NCBI RefSeq assembly: GCF_000004075.3
Contig: NC_026657.2
Location: 3,286,001-3,350,000, forward strand
Direction: 5' to 3'
Origin: Cucumis sativus
Taxonomy: Eukaryota; Streptophyta; Magnoliopsida; Cucurbitales; Cucurbitaceae
DNA length: 64,000 bases
Shown: positions 30,601-40,600 of the stretch, piece after piece
How the letters are laid out: the number at the start of each line of letters is the position of its first letter
Numbering within the stretch: the first letter of the stretch is position 1
Notes under the pieces: generated by a model
Databases searched by the model: none
What the model saw: the letters and a program-made list of their open reading frames with translations, nothing else
Told to the model about the DNA's origin: nothing
Position numbers and translations under genes: made by a program

Positions 30601-32668
30601 ATGTGTCATGTCTTACAGGCATTTCCTTCTTTGTGTATACGGGACAGTTGCAATTGGACTAGTTCTTGCTGGACAATTAAAAGAACTAAAAGTTATTTAT
30701 GTCTTGACGGGTAAATGTTAATTTAATTTAGCTTTCTTATTTTGTCTTCTGTCCAAGTAAACCTGAAACATGGCTATGCTTTTCCATATTTCTGATGCAG
30801 TTTATTATGGAATTGAAAATTCTTTCTCCGGTCTAGCTCCGTATGTTGTACAAGTATGTACTTTTTCTTCCCTTTTCTGGATAAAGAAAAACAAGTACTT
30901 TATGTTGATTCTTTGTTTATCTGTTTTGTTTGCATTAATTGTGCATTCTAGATAATTACTGTTGTTTGGCTTGCAACAGTGGATTTTGGGCTCGTACAAT
31001 ACTCAACTACTACTTATGGTGTTTCTCGCGATAGTGTCCCTGCTATTAGGTGGCTTCTTTGGTTACCACGCCAAACTCTGTCTCACAAATACTACAACAA
31101 ATGAGGTGTGTTTCTATTTTTTCTTCCATTTGCTCACTTTTTTATGATCAACGTCCAAGGACACGGTAGCTTTATTTACCCATGGTTCTAAAATGAAGGT
31201 CATACTTAATTTTAACTAATTTCAATTGAAGATTGAAGAACTTGGATGCACTTGGGTTGTTTATAAGTCTTTACAGACCATTCTGTAATTTGATAGAAAT
31301 TCTCTAAAGGGTGAGGGCTATATAGGGAGGCAGAATCCATCTGTAAGCCTTTGGAAATGTAAGTTTAACAGCACTCACAAGAGACGATCATGGGAGATGA
31401 GCCAAGTTTAGCCTCGTTGACCTTTCTCTTGAATAGGCTTCTAAAAGGCTGAGTATTTAGAGATGCCATTCAAGGGGAACCTTATCTACTTGATTGGCCA
31501 GCATTCAATAGTACAATTGATGTGGTTGTCACCTTCTAGAATCATAGAACCATCACAATTACCTCCCAAAAATCTTGGTCTTTTATTTAGTTATTTATTT
31601 TCGATTTTTATTCATTTGATTTAATTATTTATTTATTTATATTGAGGTTGACTGTAAAACGAGAGGCTGCTTTTTTAAGTTCAACTAGGTAAAGAGGCTG
31701 CCAAGAGATGATCAAGTGTTCACTCATCTTCCTTTTCATGAGAAATCAATGTTATTGTGGCATGTTGGAGTGTGCACTGTTGAATGTTTCGGAGGTCCTT
31801 AAGTGAGGTGTGATCTTGTATTGAGATTCAATGTTTTCCTTTGGGCTTTGGGGGAAAGAAACATTAGATTTTTTTTTTATCCGCTAGGTTTTATTTTGGT
31901 AGATTGGAGATTCTTTTTCTAGGTTGCCTCCCTTTCTATGGATTCTTCTTTGGTAGGTCTGTGTATTCTTTCATTTTCCCTTAACCAAAGTTTGGTTACC
32001 AATAAATATAAAGAATAAATAAAACCAGAGGACAGCACAAAATACTTTCACGACCTATAAAAAAATCACAAGCTTCGTTTGAGAAGACGTGGGCAAAGAA
32101 TGGAGACCTGCAGGGGGATCTATCTAGTATGGAACCCAAGTTTATCCTTGTAAAGCCCAAGATTTTGTAACTCCTGGTTAGCATCCAAGTAGCTCGAATC
32201 AACTTTATCAAATACATGAATGGTGGTTGTTGAATTTTTGTTCTTACAGAACATTATTTTAAAAATACTTCTCAAACAAGTAGTAGGACTTTTTTGGTAG
32301 CTTGTACTGTTGCTTCAAATTGGATGACTTCCTGGTGTTTATCGACACCTTATAACTGACTGGATTGTGTGATTTGTCTCGGGTATTGCTAGACTTTTAA
32401 GTGGCAAGAGTACCTTAGCTGGCAGAGGAAGGTAAATGAAGCCAAGGCAAGTGCAGCAGCCTTAAAAACAAGCATGGATGGTCTGAGCTCTGAAAGAAAG
32501 CCTCCAGAGAGCAAATGGAGAACCATTTTTCGTAGATCCCGACTCGAACAAGTGCAGGTTGTCAAGAATAATACTTATGATCGAGGATTGTTACACAACA
32601 TTCATGAGGTTATTTTCCCTTTCTCATCAAGACCATCATTTTCACGAAGAAAACCAAAATCTGGCTGA
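27640..32668 (+). CDS. DHHC-type protein S-acyltransferase (PAT17-like)
   Basis: Membrane enzyme that transfers palmitate to cysteines of target proteins by way of an acyl-enzyme cysteine. Model: 10 exons, 1179 nt, 392 aa. Exons: 27640-27788, 28564-28657, 29609-29703, 29803-29970, 30063-30135, 30251-30303, 30619-30710, 30801-30853, 30980-31105, 32393-32668. The Cys-rich domain runs from ECSTC (162-165) through [20 protein letters not shown]. The active motif is Asp187-His188-His189-Cys190, followed by NNCIG. The TTxE motif is Thr298-Thr299-Asn300-Glu301. Hydrophobic segments lie near residues 5-24, 82-100 and 112-133 before the DHHC domain and two more after it; the C-terminus is basic and cytosolic. 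It most resembles the plant PAT17 (At3g04970) type, from memory. Intron 1 carries a SINE. All introns are GT-AG. Confidence 0.92.
28169..28375 (+). mobile_element. tRNA-derived SINE in DHHC gene intron 1 (copy 1)
   Basis: An RNA polymerase III A box (TGGCCTAGTGG, 28180-28190) is followed about 60 bp later by a B box (GAGTTCAATCC, 28250-28260). A body resembling the copy at 56354-56535 then follows. Shared stretches include the start CCATCATGGATTG, then AATCCATGATGGCTACCTAT and GAATTTAATATCCTA. The A-rich tail is weak and no clear target duplication was found, so this is an old insertion. Confidence 0.7.
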
Positions 32669-33440
32669 GACTGCTGTAAACTAAATGATATGTGATGTGA
32701 TGAACCATTGTTGTTTCATTCAATGTAAACACCGATGGGTCGGTCCAGTCATGCTGGTTCTTCAGATTCGAAGGTAGATCACTCGGTTGGATCAGTCATG
32801 ACGAAGGATGGCCCTTTGAGATTGTACAATATATCCTCTTGCTTCTTGCATTCTCCATGGTTTTTTGTGGTAGTGATCTTTATTGACCTCCTAATTTTAG
32901 TTTTTAAGATTGTTGTGAAATTCTAAATGTTCTTTTTACCTTAGTGTAAACTAGTTTAAAAAATTTTGATTTCTAAGAAATTTATGAGCTTAGTGTAAAC
33001 AGTTTGTGAGTTTGTTGAAACTATTGATTTGAATGAGCGAAAACACAACAAAAATTGTTCTCATTAATTCTTATGATATACATTTTAAAGAATATTTTGA
33101 AAGATATGTAGTATAAAGGAATAATCCTTCGAGATCGAAGATCGTGGGTCTTTTATTACAACGAGAAGAATAGTGCTCATGTTTGAACATTATAAAATAA
33201 AAAACATCTTGTCTACAAAATATCATATTCAAAATCTAGATCCTCTAGAAATGTGGAATAAAATAATTTTATTAAAAAAATCTTCAAAATACATATATAT
33301 GTGTATGTATGTATATGAATATTGAATCCATTTCATTCACATACCTAAGATTCTAAAAGTCATAATTCATATGCTTAATAACTCACACTTCTTTAAAATC
33401 CTCAAAATAAAAAATACATTTTGGAAAAAGAGAAGAAAAG
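32669..33440. other. Intergenic, 3' flank of the DHHC gene
   Basis: 3' untranslated and downstream sequence of the DHHC gene, then AT-rich spacer with a short alternating TATATGTGTATG tract near 33293-33318. I see no gene. Confidence 0.6.
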
Positions 33441-33443
33441 TAG

Positions 33444-33540
33444 CCGTTACATGCCTGCCGTTACATGCCTACTCATTAACGGTAAAAAGCATCGTTCGGC
33501 ATTTTCAGATCCTCTCCCAACGGCCAAAAAACTAGCCGTT
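33444..33540 (+). promoter_or_regulatory. Cluster of five MSA-core (AACGG) motifs
   Basis: Five AACGG/CCGTT cores lie within 97 bp: 33444-33448 (minus), 33458-33462 (minus), 33478-33482 (plus), 33519-33523 (plus) and 33536-33540 (minus). The fourth sits in CCCAACGGCCA (33516-33526), a perfect match to the mitosis-specific activator consensus YCYAACGGYYA bound by MYB3R factors. A TATA-like CTATAT follows at 33555-33560 and the ATG at 33668, so the cluster is in the right place for a proximal promoter. It predicts G2/M expression of the downstream gene. Confidence 0.75.
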
Positions 33541-33667
33541 GCACATCCCAGTCCCTATATCTTCTTCTTCATCTTCCCAATTCCCCCATTACCAATTCTC
33601 CAAACAAACTCGATCAAATATCTCCTCCATTCTTCAAAGATTCAAATTCCACAACAGAACAACCAAG

Positions 33668-34234
33668 ATGGGTTTCTCCATAACCTCAACCCCGTCAACC
33701 TCAATGACCCGATCCCATTACCACACTCACAAGCTCTTCCTCTACACAAACTACATCCTTCTCGGCGCTGCCTCAAGCTGCATTTTCCTTACTCTCTCCC
33801 TCCGTCTCCTCCCTTCTCTCTGCGGCCTCTCTCTCATCTTCCTCCACATCCTCACCATCGCTGCTGCCGTCTCCGGCTGCGCCATGGCTGCTGCTTCCTC
33901 CACTCGATGGTTCGGTGTCCACATGGTGTTCACAGTTTTGACAGCAATATTCCAAGGATCGGTAGCGATGCTTGTGTACACAAGAACAGGGGATTTTCTG
34001 TCGGAGTTGAAATCTTATGTTAGAGAAGAAGATGGGGCTGTGATTTTGAAATTGGCTGGTGGATTGAGTGTGGTTATGTTTGTACTGGAATGGGTTGTTC
34101 TTACTTTGGCATTCTTTTTGAGGTATTATGCCTTTGTGGAAGAAGGGAGTAACAACAATGGTGCGGCTATGAGAAGTGCTAAAGTTCAACAAGATGAGGA
34201 TTTGAAAGATTGGCCATGGCCTTTCCAAGTTTAA
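33668..34234 (+). CDS. Four-helix integral membrane protein of unknown function
   Basis: Single-exon gene, 188 aa. I chose the ATG at 33668 (MGFSITSTPSTSM) because upstream in-frame sequence has no ATG and lies in the likely 5' leader, between a TATA-like motif and this ATG. Four hydrophobic segments are at about residues 23-46, 48-75, 84-106 and 126-153, with a hydrophilic loop rich in charged residues at 107-125. The C-terminal tail has acidic and Asn-rich stretches and ends DWPWPFQV. Codon use is GC-richer (C-ending) in the first half. I do not recognise a named family; it looks like a plant-specific membrane protein. Its upstream MSA motifs suggest expression in dividing cells, hence perhaps a role in mitosis or cell-plate formation; this is inference. 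Confidence 0.85.
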   Translation: MGFSITSTPSTSMTRSHYHTHKLFLYTNYILLGAASSCIFLTLSLRLLPSLCGLSLIFLHILTIAAAVSGCAMAAASSTRWFGVHMVFTVLTAIFQGSVAMLVYTRTGDFLSELKSYVREEDGAVILKLAGGLSVVMFVLEWVVLTLAFFLRYYAFVEEGSNNNGAAMRSAKVQQDEDLKDWPWPFQV

Positions 34235-34650
34235 TTAATGTAATTTTTTTTCTTTTAGTGTAATTGGTTGATTTGATTTGTTATTCTTTGTTGGGAACTA
34301 TATGATATTGTGTATTTTTGTGTTGGTTTATTGTAGTAGTGGGGTTTGAGAGAAAATGTGGAAATTTCTTAAGTGAAATGTTGGTGAATTAATCTAATAT
34401 TATTGATGATGATGATGCTCTGTTCTTTTAGTTTTTATGAAGATGTGATACTCTGTTCTTGGTGGGGAACTTTGTGTTTCTTTTGTGGATCTTCTACTTC
34501 TTGCGAATGATTATTAAACAAAGAAGGAACAAAGAAATGTAAGGGGTGTTTGGGGGTTCAGAGTAATTTTTGTATTAAAAAATGTTGGGAAAATATAAGA
34601 AGGAGAGAAAACATGGATGAAGTTCGGAAGAAATCGATAGAAAAAATAAT
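34235..34650. other. Intergenic, 3' flank of the membrane-protein gene
   Basis: 3' flanking sequence with GT-rich stretches and a short GAT repeat near 34405. Nothing else is recognisable before the tRNA. Confidence 0.6.
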
Positions 34651-34657
34651 GTTGAGA

Positions 34658-34690
<33 letters not shown>

Positions 34691-34730
34691 ACCTTAATCT
34701 GGCGCCTTAGACCAACTCGGCCATCTCAAC
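34651..34730 (-). tRNA. trnL-AAG: tRNA-Leu (anticodon AAG)
   Basis: 80 nt on the minus strand. The acceptor stem pairs GTTGAGA with TCTCAAC. The D arm contains the A box TGGCCGAGTTGG, and the B box is GGTTCAAATCC. The anticodon stem CCAGA/TCTGG closes the loop TTAAGGT, giving anticodon AAG (reads CUU). A long variable arm (about TCCGAAAGGGC) marks it as a class II tRNA, as expected for leucine. There is no intron and no encoded CCA, as expected for a nuclear gene. Confidence 0.96.
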
Positions 34731-34822
34731 TTTGTTGACAATGAAACCCAATTAAAACTTTTATGTACAGTTCAGCTCTTGGATTCATTTGGAAATATTA
34801 TCGTCCCGCCATGGATAACCAA

Positions 34823-34913
34823 GGCCCATCAATCAGCCCAACAGCCCAATTCCGCTTGATTTTTTGTTCTTTTTTATTAAAAAAAGAAATAATGAAAATC
34901 GTTAAACCCTAAA
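34823..34913 (+). promoter_or_regulatory. Site II elements plus telo-box in PNO1 promoter
   Basis: Three site II motifs (TGGGCY on the minus strand) lie at 34823-34828, 34835-34840 and 34843-34848. A telo-box AAACCCTAAA follows at 34904-34913. This pairing is the known promoter signature of plant ribosomal-protein and ribosome-biogenesis genes, which fits the PNO1 product downstream and growth-linked expression. Confidence 0.8.
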
Positions 34914-35393
34914 GCCTCCTCTTTTCTTCACAATCCCTTCTCCTCTTCCCTCTCACCACTTCAGGAACCCCCGCCGTCGCTCTACTCCTTTTTCACGACT
35001 TTCTACCCTCTCTCCATCTCAGGTATTCTCTTTATTTCCCCTTCTTTCACTTTCTACTTCTATTGCTTACAATCCATCCATCAACGAACTTTAGTTCCAC
35101 ACGAACCGATTTTTAATCAATCGTTTTTCAGTTTTTCCAGATTTTATATTGGATTATAGTACCTTTGAGAATCCCCTTCTCTTATTGACGTAGTAATGTT
35201 ACTCATACTCGTTTGTAGCTAATCATAATTTTACTTGAATTCCTTCTGACCTTCCCAGTAAGGCACTTCTGAAGTTTGTTTTGATTAAGCTTTACATATA
35301 TACATAATATAAGGACATCTGAACCTATATTTTGTTGCTTAGTTAAAGATTTTGGGTGTTTTCAGTGTGGAAACTCCGCACAATTATTCCATA

Positions 35394-36068
35394 ATGCAGT
35401 CAAACGAAGCTTCCACTTCCATGGATGTGGAAACAATTTCAACTCAAACAAAAGATGTAGTTAGCACATTGCCTCCAAAACCACAGTTTGATCCTCTAAA
35501 GCCTCATGAAATGAATGATGGTCGAGTTCAATTCCGAAAGGTCTCTGTTCCACCCCATCGTTATTCCCCTCTAAAGAAAGCATGGATGGATATTTACACC
35601 CCAATTTACGACCAGATGAAAATCGACATCCGAATGAATCTCAAGGCACGGAAAGTCGAGTTGAAAACCAGAGCAGACACACCCGACATTAGTAACTTGC
35701 AGAAGTCTGCAGATTTTGTTCATGCTTTCATGCTTGGTTTCGATGTTATTGATGCCATTGCACTCTTACGTGTTGATGAACTCTATGTGGAGTCTTTCGA
35801 GATTAAAGATGTTAAAACGTTGCGAGGCGAGCACTTATCCCGAGCCATTGGTAGACTGTCTGGTAAAGCTGGTAAGACAAAGTTTGCCATCGAAAATGCC
35901 ACCAAGACGAGGATAGTTATTGCAGATACTAAGATTCACATATTAGGATCCTTTGCAAATATCAAGATTGCTAGGGATTCTCTTTGCAGTCTCATTTTAG
36001 GGTCACCTGCTGGAAAAGTTTATTCAAAGCTAAGGGCAGTTACAGCCAGATTGGCAGAAAGGTTTTGA
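35394..36068 (+). CDS. PNO1: KH-domain RNA-binding protein PNO1 (40S assembly factor)
   Basis: Nucleolar and cytoplasmic factor that binds pre-18S rRNA and helps final 40S subunit maturation near the 3' end cleavage by NOB1. 224 aa in one coding exon, close to the length of other PNO1/Dim2 proteins. The N-terminus (1-45) is variable. Residues 50-130 include RYSPLKKAWMDIYTPIYDQM and hold the first, degenerate KH domain. Residues 145-205 hold the second (HLSRAIGRLSGKAGKTKF, then TRIVIADTKIHILGSF). The C-terminus is KVYSKLRAVTARLAERF. A 5' UTR intron is likely: AG/GTATTC at 35022/35023 to TTTTCAG ending at 35365. The start therefore is ATG 35394. The GKAG at 157-160 replaces the usual GKGG. Confidence 0.95.
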   Translation: MQSNEASTSMDVETISTQTKDVVSTLPPKPQFDPLKPHEMNDGRVQFRKVSVPPHRYSPLKKAWMDIYTPIYDQMKIDIRMNLKARKVELKTRADTPDISNLQKSADFVHAFMLGFDVIDAIALLRVDELYVESFEIKDVKTLRGEHLSRAIGRLSGKAGKTKFAIENATKTRIVIADTKIHILGSFANIKIARDSLCSLILGSPAGKVYSKLRAVTARLAERF

Positions 36069-36844
36069 TCTGTAATTTAATGTTTGTTTGTCTTGATAAA
36101 TGAATTTTGCATACACTAGTTGTTTGAGGAAGAGTACAACTTTATCGAAAGGCTTATGCATTGAAGTTTTGTAATCAATACACAAACCGGGTATCAGTTG
36201 ATTCTTGGTATTTGCTGATGTTGTTTTAACATCGTTGATTGGTGTCCATTTGAGTCTTACCTATAAAGTGTGTACCATTTTATGAGAGAAAGAAAGGGGC
36301 ATAGGTTTTATTTTCCTGTTTAACACAAGTGGGTTTCAAGATTGATTGATTCTTCATTGGTGGTTTCAGTTTATTTGATGAATGGTTTAAATCATTTTTT
36401 TCAAAAGAATTTATGCATAAATGGTTTTTTTTTAAAACAAAATGCTTTACCCTCTTATTCAAATTCCTGCACATTAACGCATCCAATAAAAAACAACACA
36501 AAAGGCTCCCAAATTTGCTAATTCCAAAACGTCCAAACCTTGCACAACATGATGAATTTTATTAATCTCTCTACTCTCAAAAAGGAAGAAAAAAAAAACT
36601 AACTCATTGTTTGATGGTATTCCTATTCATAATCCTTTGTTAAATTACTGTTTATGGAAAAATGTCTACTTTAGTTTTTTAATTCGAGTCCCATAACACA
36701 TAAATCAAATTAACACTAAATTCAAAACTCTAGAGTAAAAAATGTAATATTTGGAAACTCGGACAAAAAAAATAAATTTAAAACCAATGGACATATCAGT
36801 ACCCATGCTTTTGTATCTACATGGGTAGAGATTTCACCAATTTT
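36069..36844. other. Intergenic, 3' flank of PNO1
   Basis: 3' flanking region of PNO1 and AT-rich spacer. No gene is seen before the subtilase relic; the frame on the minus strand at 36280-36501 has no recognisable product. Confidence 0.6.
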
Positions 36845-37154
36845 GTAGCTGATCCACATCTCATTCCAGCTTCCAAATGTAAGCTATAATGATACCATAT
36901 CTATCTCCCAATATGTCATCTCTACAGACTACAAGGTAACTTCCCGATGTTTCCTCTTTTTTTCTTTTTTCCAAAAGATTATACGTAATATTTTGTAGCC
37001 ACAACTTTGAATTCATATTAACATGCACGTGATCAGGATTGCAATGGCTTACATAAGTTTCGAGAGAGACAATATCGTTGGAGTCAAGCCATCCCCAACG
37101 GTGATTAGTTTCTCAGTCGGAGACCCTAATATAAATGAAGAGTCAATACTCAAT
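36845..37154 (+). pseudogene. Two-exon subtilase relic
   Basis: Remnant of subtilase exons 8 and 9 on the plus strand. 36845-36935 reads ADPHLIPAS, then after a frameshift NVSYNDTISISQYVIST, matching the [27 protein letters not shown] end of exon 8. 37037-37154 is an open exon-9 equivalent (IAMAYISFERDNIVGVKPSP) with a good AG acceptor and a GT donor. Its core SFSSRGP has become SFSVGDP. No exon 7 or exon 10 equivalent is visible on either side, so it cannot make a protease. It lies tail-to-tail with the intact minus-strand subtilase, so it is not a broken piece of that gene's own reading direction. Confidence 0.85.
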
Positions 37155-37656
37155 GTTTGTTTTTCTCGATCAAGATTTTTTGTATGAAACGATTCATTTC
37201 AGTTCAAAATCCATGCAAACTTAAGCTTAGTAATTAATGAAATCAAGCTAATGGAACATTTATCTTAAAAGGTGTTTTATTAGCATGATATAATAGGTTT
37301 ATAGTTTAAAATAGTAAAATCACTTTAAATAGGGCTATATCTTGGATAGTTACGAAGGCCGTAAGTAATAAGTAAGTTTTTCATCTTCTACAATAGTTTA
37401 TCTTTTGGTAAATTATTTTAATATCATGTTTTAGTGTTGTCTCGAATTGAATCGATATCATAACCAAAGCAAAACTTTCATACAAAAAATTGACCATACA
37501 TAAATGCATGGAAAATTCTTCCTTATCATATTTGTTCAATCTCGAAAGAATTAAAGTTTGGTCCTCAAAAATATTTTATTTGTGAAAGATGAAAACTTTG
37601 GTTTATTTGGAATTAATCTAAATTCATGTTTGAGAAGAAGAAAAACAGAATTCCAT
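37155..37656. other. Intergenic between relic and subtilase copy 3
   Basis: AT-rich, no further subtilase exon remnants found. It includes the 3' flank of the minus-strand subtilase. Confidence 0.6.
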
Positions 37657-40600
37657 TTATTCTCCTAAATTCACAACAATTGGGGTCCTAACATGGCGAT
37701 TGACATCAGTCCATACTAATTCCCCAAACACATAACCTTCTTGCTTTCCCTTTCCACTTCTATTCAACAACACCTTGAAGCTTTTCTCTTCATCCATAGC
37801 AGTAAAATCTAATATTCTTGGCTCAACAATGATTGAAACTTCCAATGGCGTCTTCACTCTAGCAACGTATGTCCCTGGACTTCCCACATTCTTCAATTTT
37901 CGATTGATCGCCACAGGACCCATTTTCAGATTTGTAACTGAGATTGATGGGTAATTCAAATCCGTCACTTTGAATGACTTATCACAAACAAAGTTCTTCT
38001 TTGATATTCTTTTTATTTGTGTTGTATTGTAGCCTCTAGCACATAAGAAATTGAGGTAATCGTCGATTGTAATGTCGTAAACTAGCCCAGGGTCCATTGC
38101 ACTGTTTGGATTAACATGTCCGGCACCATATGCTAATGGGTTTGCTTCGAGTCCTCCGTAGTCTACAATTGGATTGAAATTGTTGTCTGTTGTTTTGGCT
38201 GCATAGATGAAATTGATTGAAAGTTTTTTAGTATACGGGAAGAAGGATATAGGAGAGATGGAACTTGTTTTTTGTGTTTTTTATTTGATTTGATTGTTTG
38301 ATTGAACATGAACCTGTTGTCATGATTGCAGATTTAATAGCTGCTGGACTCCATTTGGGGTTTAGGGTTTTGAGAAGGCCTACAATGCCAGCAATATGGG
38401 GGCAGGCCATGGATGTGCCAGAATCTACTTTAAAAGGAGATTGACGATCGTCCAATGGTGCTTCTGTCAATGGTATGCCGTCGGGGTAAGCCGCCAGTAT
38501 ATTCACACCAGGTGCTATTATATCAGGCTGATAAAAACACAACAATATATGATTATTTTGATCGTGGTTGTCACTTGTCATCATGGTTTTCTTCTTTAAG
38601 ATTAAATTCACCCAGATTTGAACTTATGAATTGTTAACTGAAACATTTTGTAACACATTGAGAAAAAGAAAACCTTAAGGATTGACTCCTCTATTGTATT
38701 GGGGCCTCTTGATGAGAAATCAGCCACTACTGGGGATGGTGTGATTTCCAGTTCTGTCATCACAGAACTGATGTAAGCCATTGGTGTCCTGATCAAAGTA
38801 GTTGTTATTATGACTTAAAACTTACAGAATGACAAAATATTTAGGAATAATCTTGAGAAGTGATGGGGAAATATAGGGAAATACTTGGTAGAATTGATGT
38901 ATTGGAAGATGGATATGCTGTCATCGTAGGTTACATGAGAAGCTGGAAGGACATGTGAATCAGTTAAAATTGCATTCCCACTTTCCTCATCGTTGACCAC
39001 GAGCATTCCAACAGCCCCTGCCTTGGCAGCTACATAGCCCTTTGATACTCTCGGAAGACCTCCTCGAAGGCAAACCACAATCTTCCCAGCTAACTTTTCG
39101 GGATCAAGTGAGCCCTCGTCGCAAACTTCTCTGCAATAACACATTTATGCATTGTTTAATTATTCATTCCCAATATGTAGGGAAAAAAGGAATCGAATAA
39201 ATGTATATACATATATACTCACGCATCACTAACGGAGACATTGTTGGCTTTTGCATCCACAGCATTGATTAAAGGGTAGAACTTGTTAACTGGCAGCACC
39301 TTAGAAGAAAAGCTTGTTCCCTGGTTTAGGCAATTTAGAGATATTTAAGATAAAGAATATTATTCATATTGAGTTTTTTGACTTTTGAATGCATTGAATG
39401 TGAGTTACCTTGAATTTCTTCTTATTCCCCAGGACCACAAAATTGGTGAAACCTCTATCAATAGTACTAGCTCCAACAGTTAGAATCCATGGCGACACAT
39501 TTGATACAGTCCCAGGAGTTGGTCCCACGTTCCCAGCAGAGGAAACAACAACAATACCTCGCTCAACTGCATGGAATGCCCCTACAGAGAGTGCATCACT
39601 AAAGAACTCTTTGGGCTCTCCACCAACAGAAATCGAGATAACATCAACGCCATCCTCAATTGCAGCTTCAAAGGCAGCTAAGGTATTTGGGTCCACACAC
39701 TCGTTGGTTTCGTCTGGCCAACAAACCTTATAGGACGCAACACGGGCTCTAGGGGAGCCACCTTTGACAGTACCATTGCCCATGCCCAAAACATTAGCAC
39801 CAGGTACAAAATTGCCACCAGCTATGGATAAAGTGTGGGTTCCATGCCCTACATTGTCTCTTGAAGAATTGAAGGTATCAGTAAGTTCACCATAGCCTAT
39901 GTTGAAGAATCTTGCTCCAATCAATTTTCTGCATTTAAGGTAGCCATTTTGAATTAACTACCATAATAGAAATAGAAGAAAAAAAACTGATGTAGGATAT
40001 GAATCTCTTGACCTATTACAACGAAACTTGGGGTCGGCATCACTTTGACAAGTTCCCATCCACCTTGGGGGGATAGGTCCATAGCCTTCATCACTAAAGC
40101 TCTTAGATTCTGGCCAAACACCTATAATCCCAATTACATGAACAGTGTTAGGGGCCGTTTGTTTTTCGGAAGGCATATAACCAAACGTTCATATGTCGGG
40201 AATTACATATGTTCTGTATCCTTTATAACCATGTTTGTTTGTTGAAATTACATAACATGTTTAATATAGTTTTATTATTTTATTTGCCACCTTTTCAACA
40301 AAATAATATATTTGTTTGAGATATTTATATAAAAAGTATAAATCTATTATTAATTTAGATTTAAATTTTAATATTTTTTTAAAAAATGAAACAACTACAA
40401 TGTAGTCAACAAAAGTGGATTACATAAGTATAAAAATAATTAAAATAAACAAAGATTAAATTTATATTTATATGAAAAAAAGAATGTGAAAAAAGTAAAA
40501 AAAATAGGTCGGGAATCCCAAAAACCCATGTTGTAAGAGGACATCCAAAATACTCTAAATGTTCACTGTGAGAGCATCCTATGATGTCCAAAAATTTTCA

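Noticed and set aside
33421-34023. 200-aa plus-strand frame overlapping the four-helix protein gene
   Set aside because: It lacks an ATG start, runs through the promoter motifs and is a Pro/His-rich out-of-frame reading of the real gene.
33773-34228. 151-aa minus-strand frame opposite the four-helix protein gene
   Set aside because: Antisense shadow with no motif; the plus-strand frame has membrane helices, a promoter and a plausible start.
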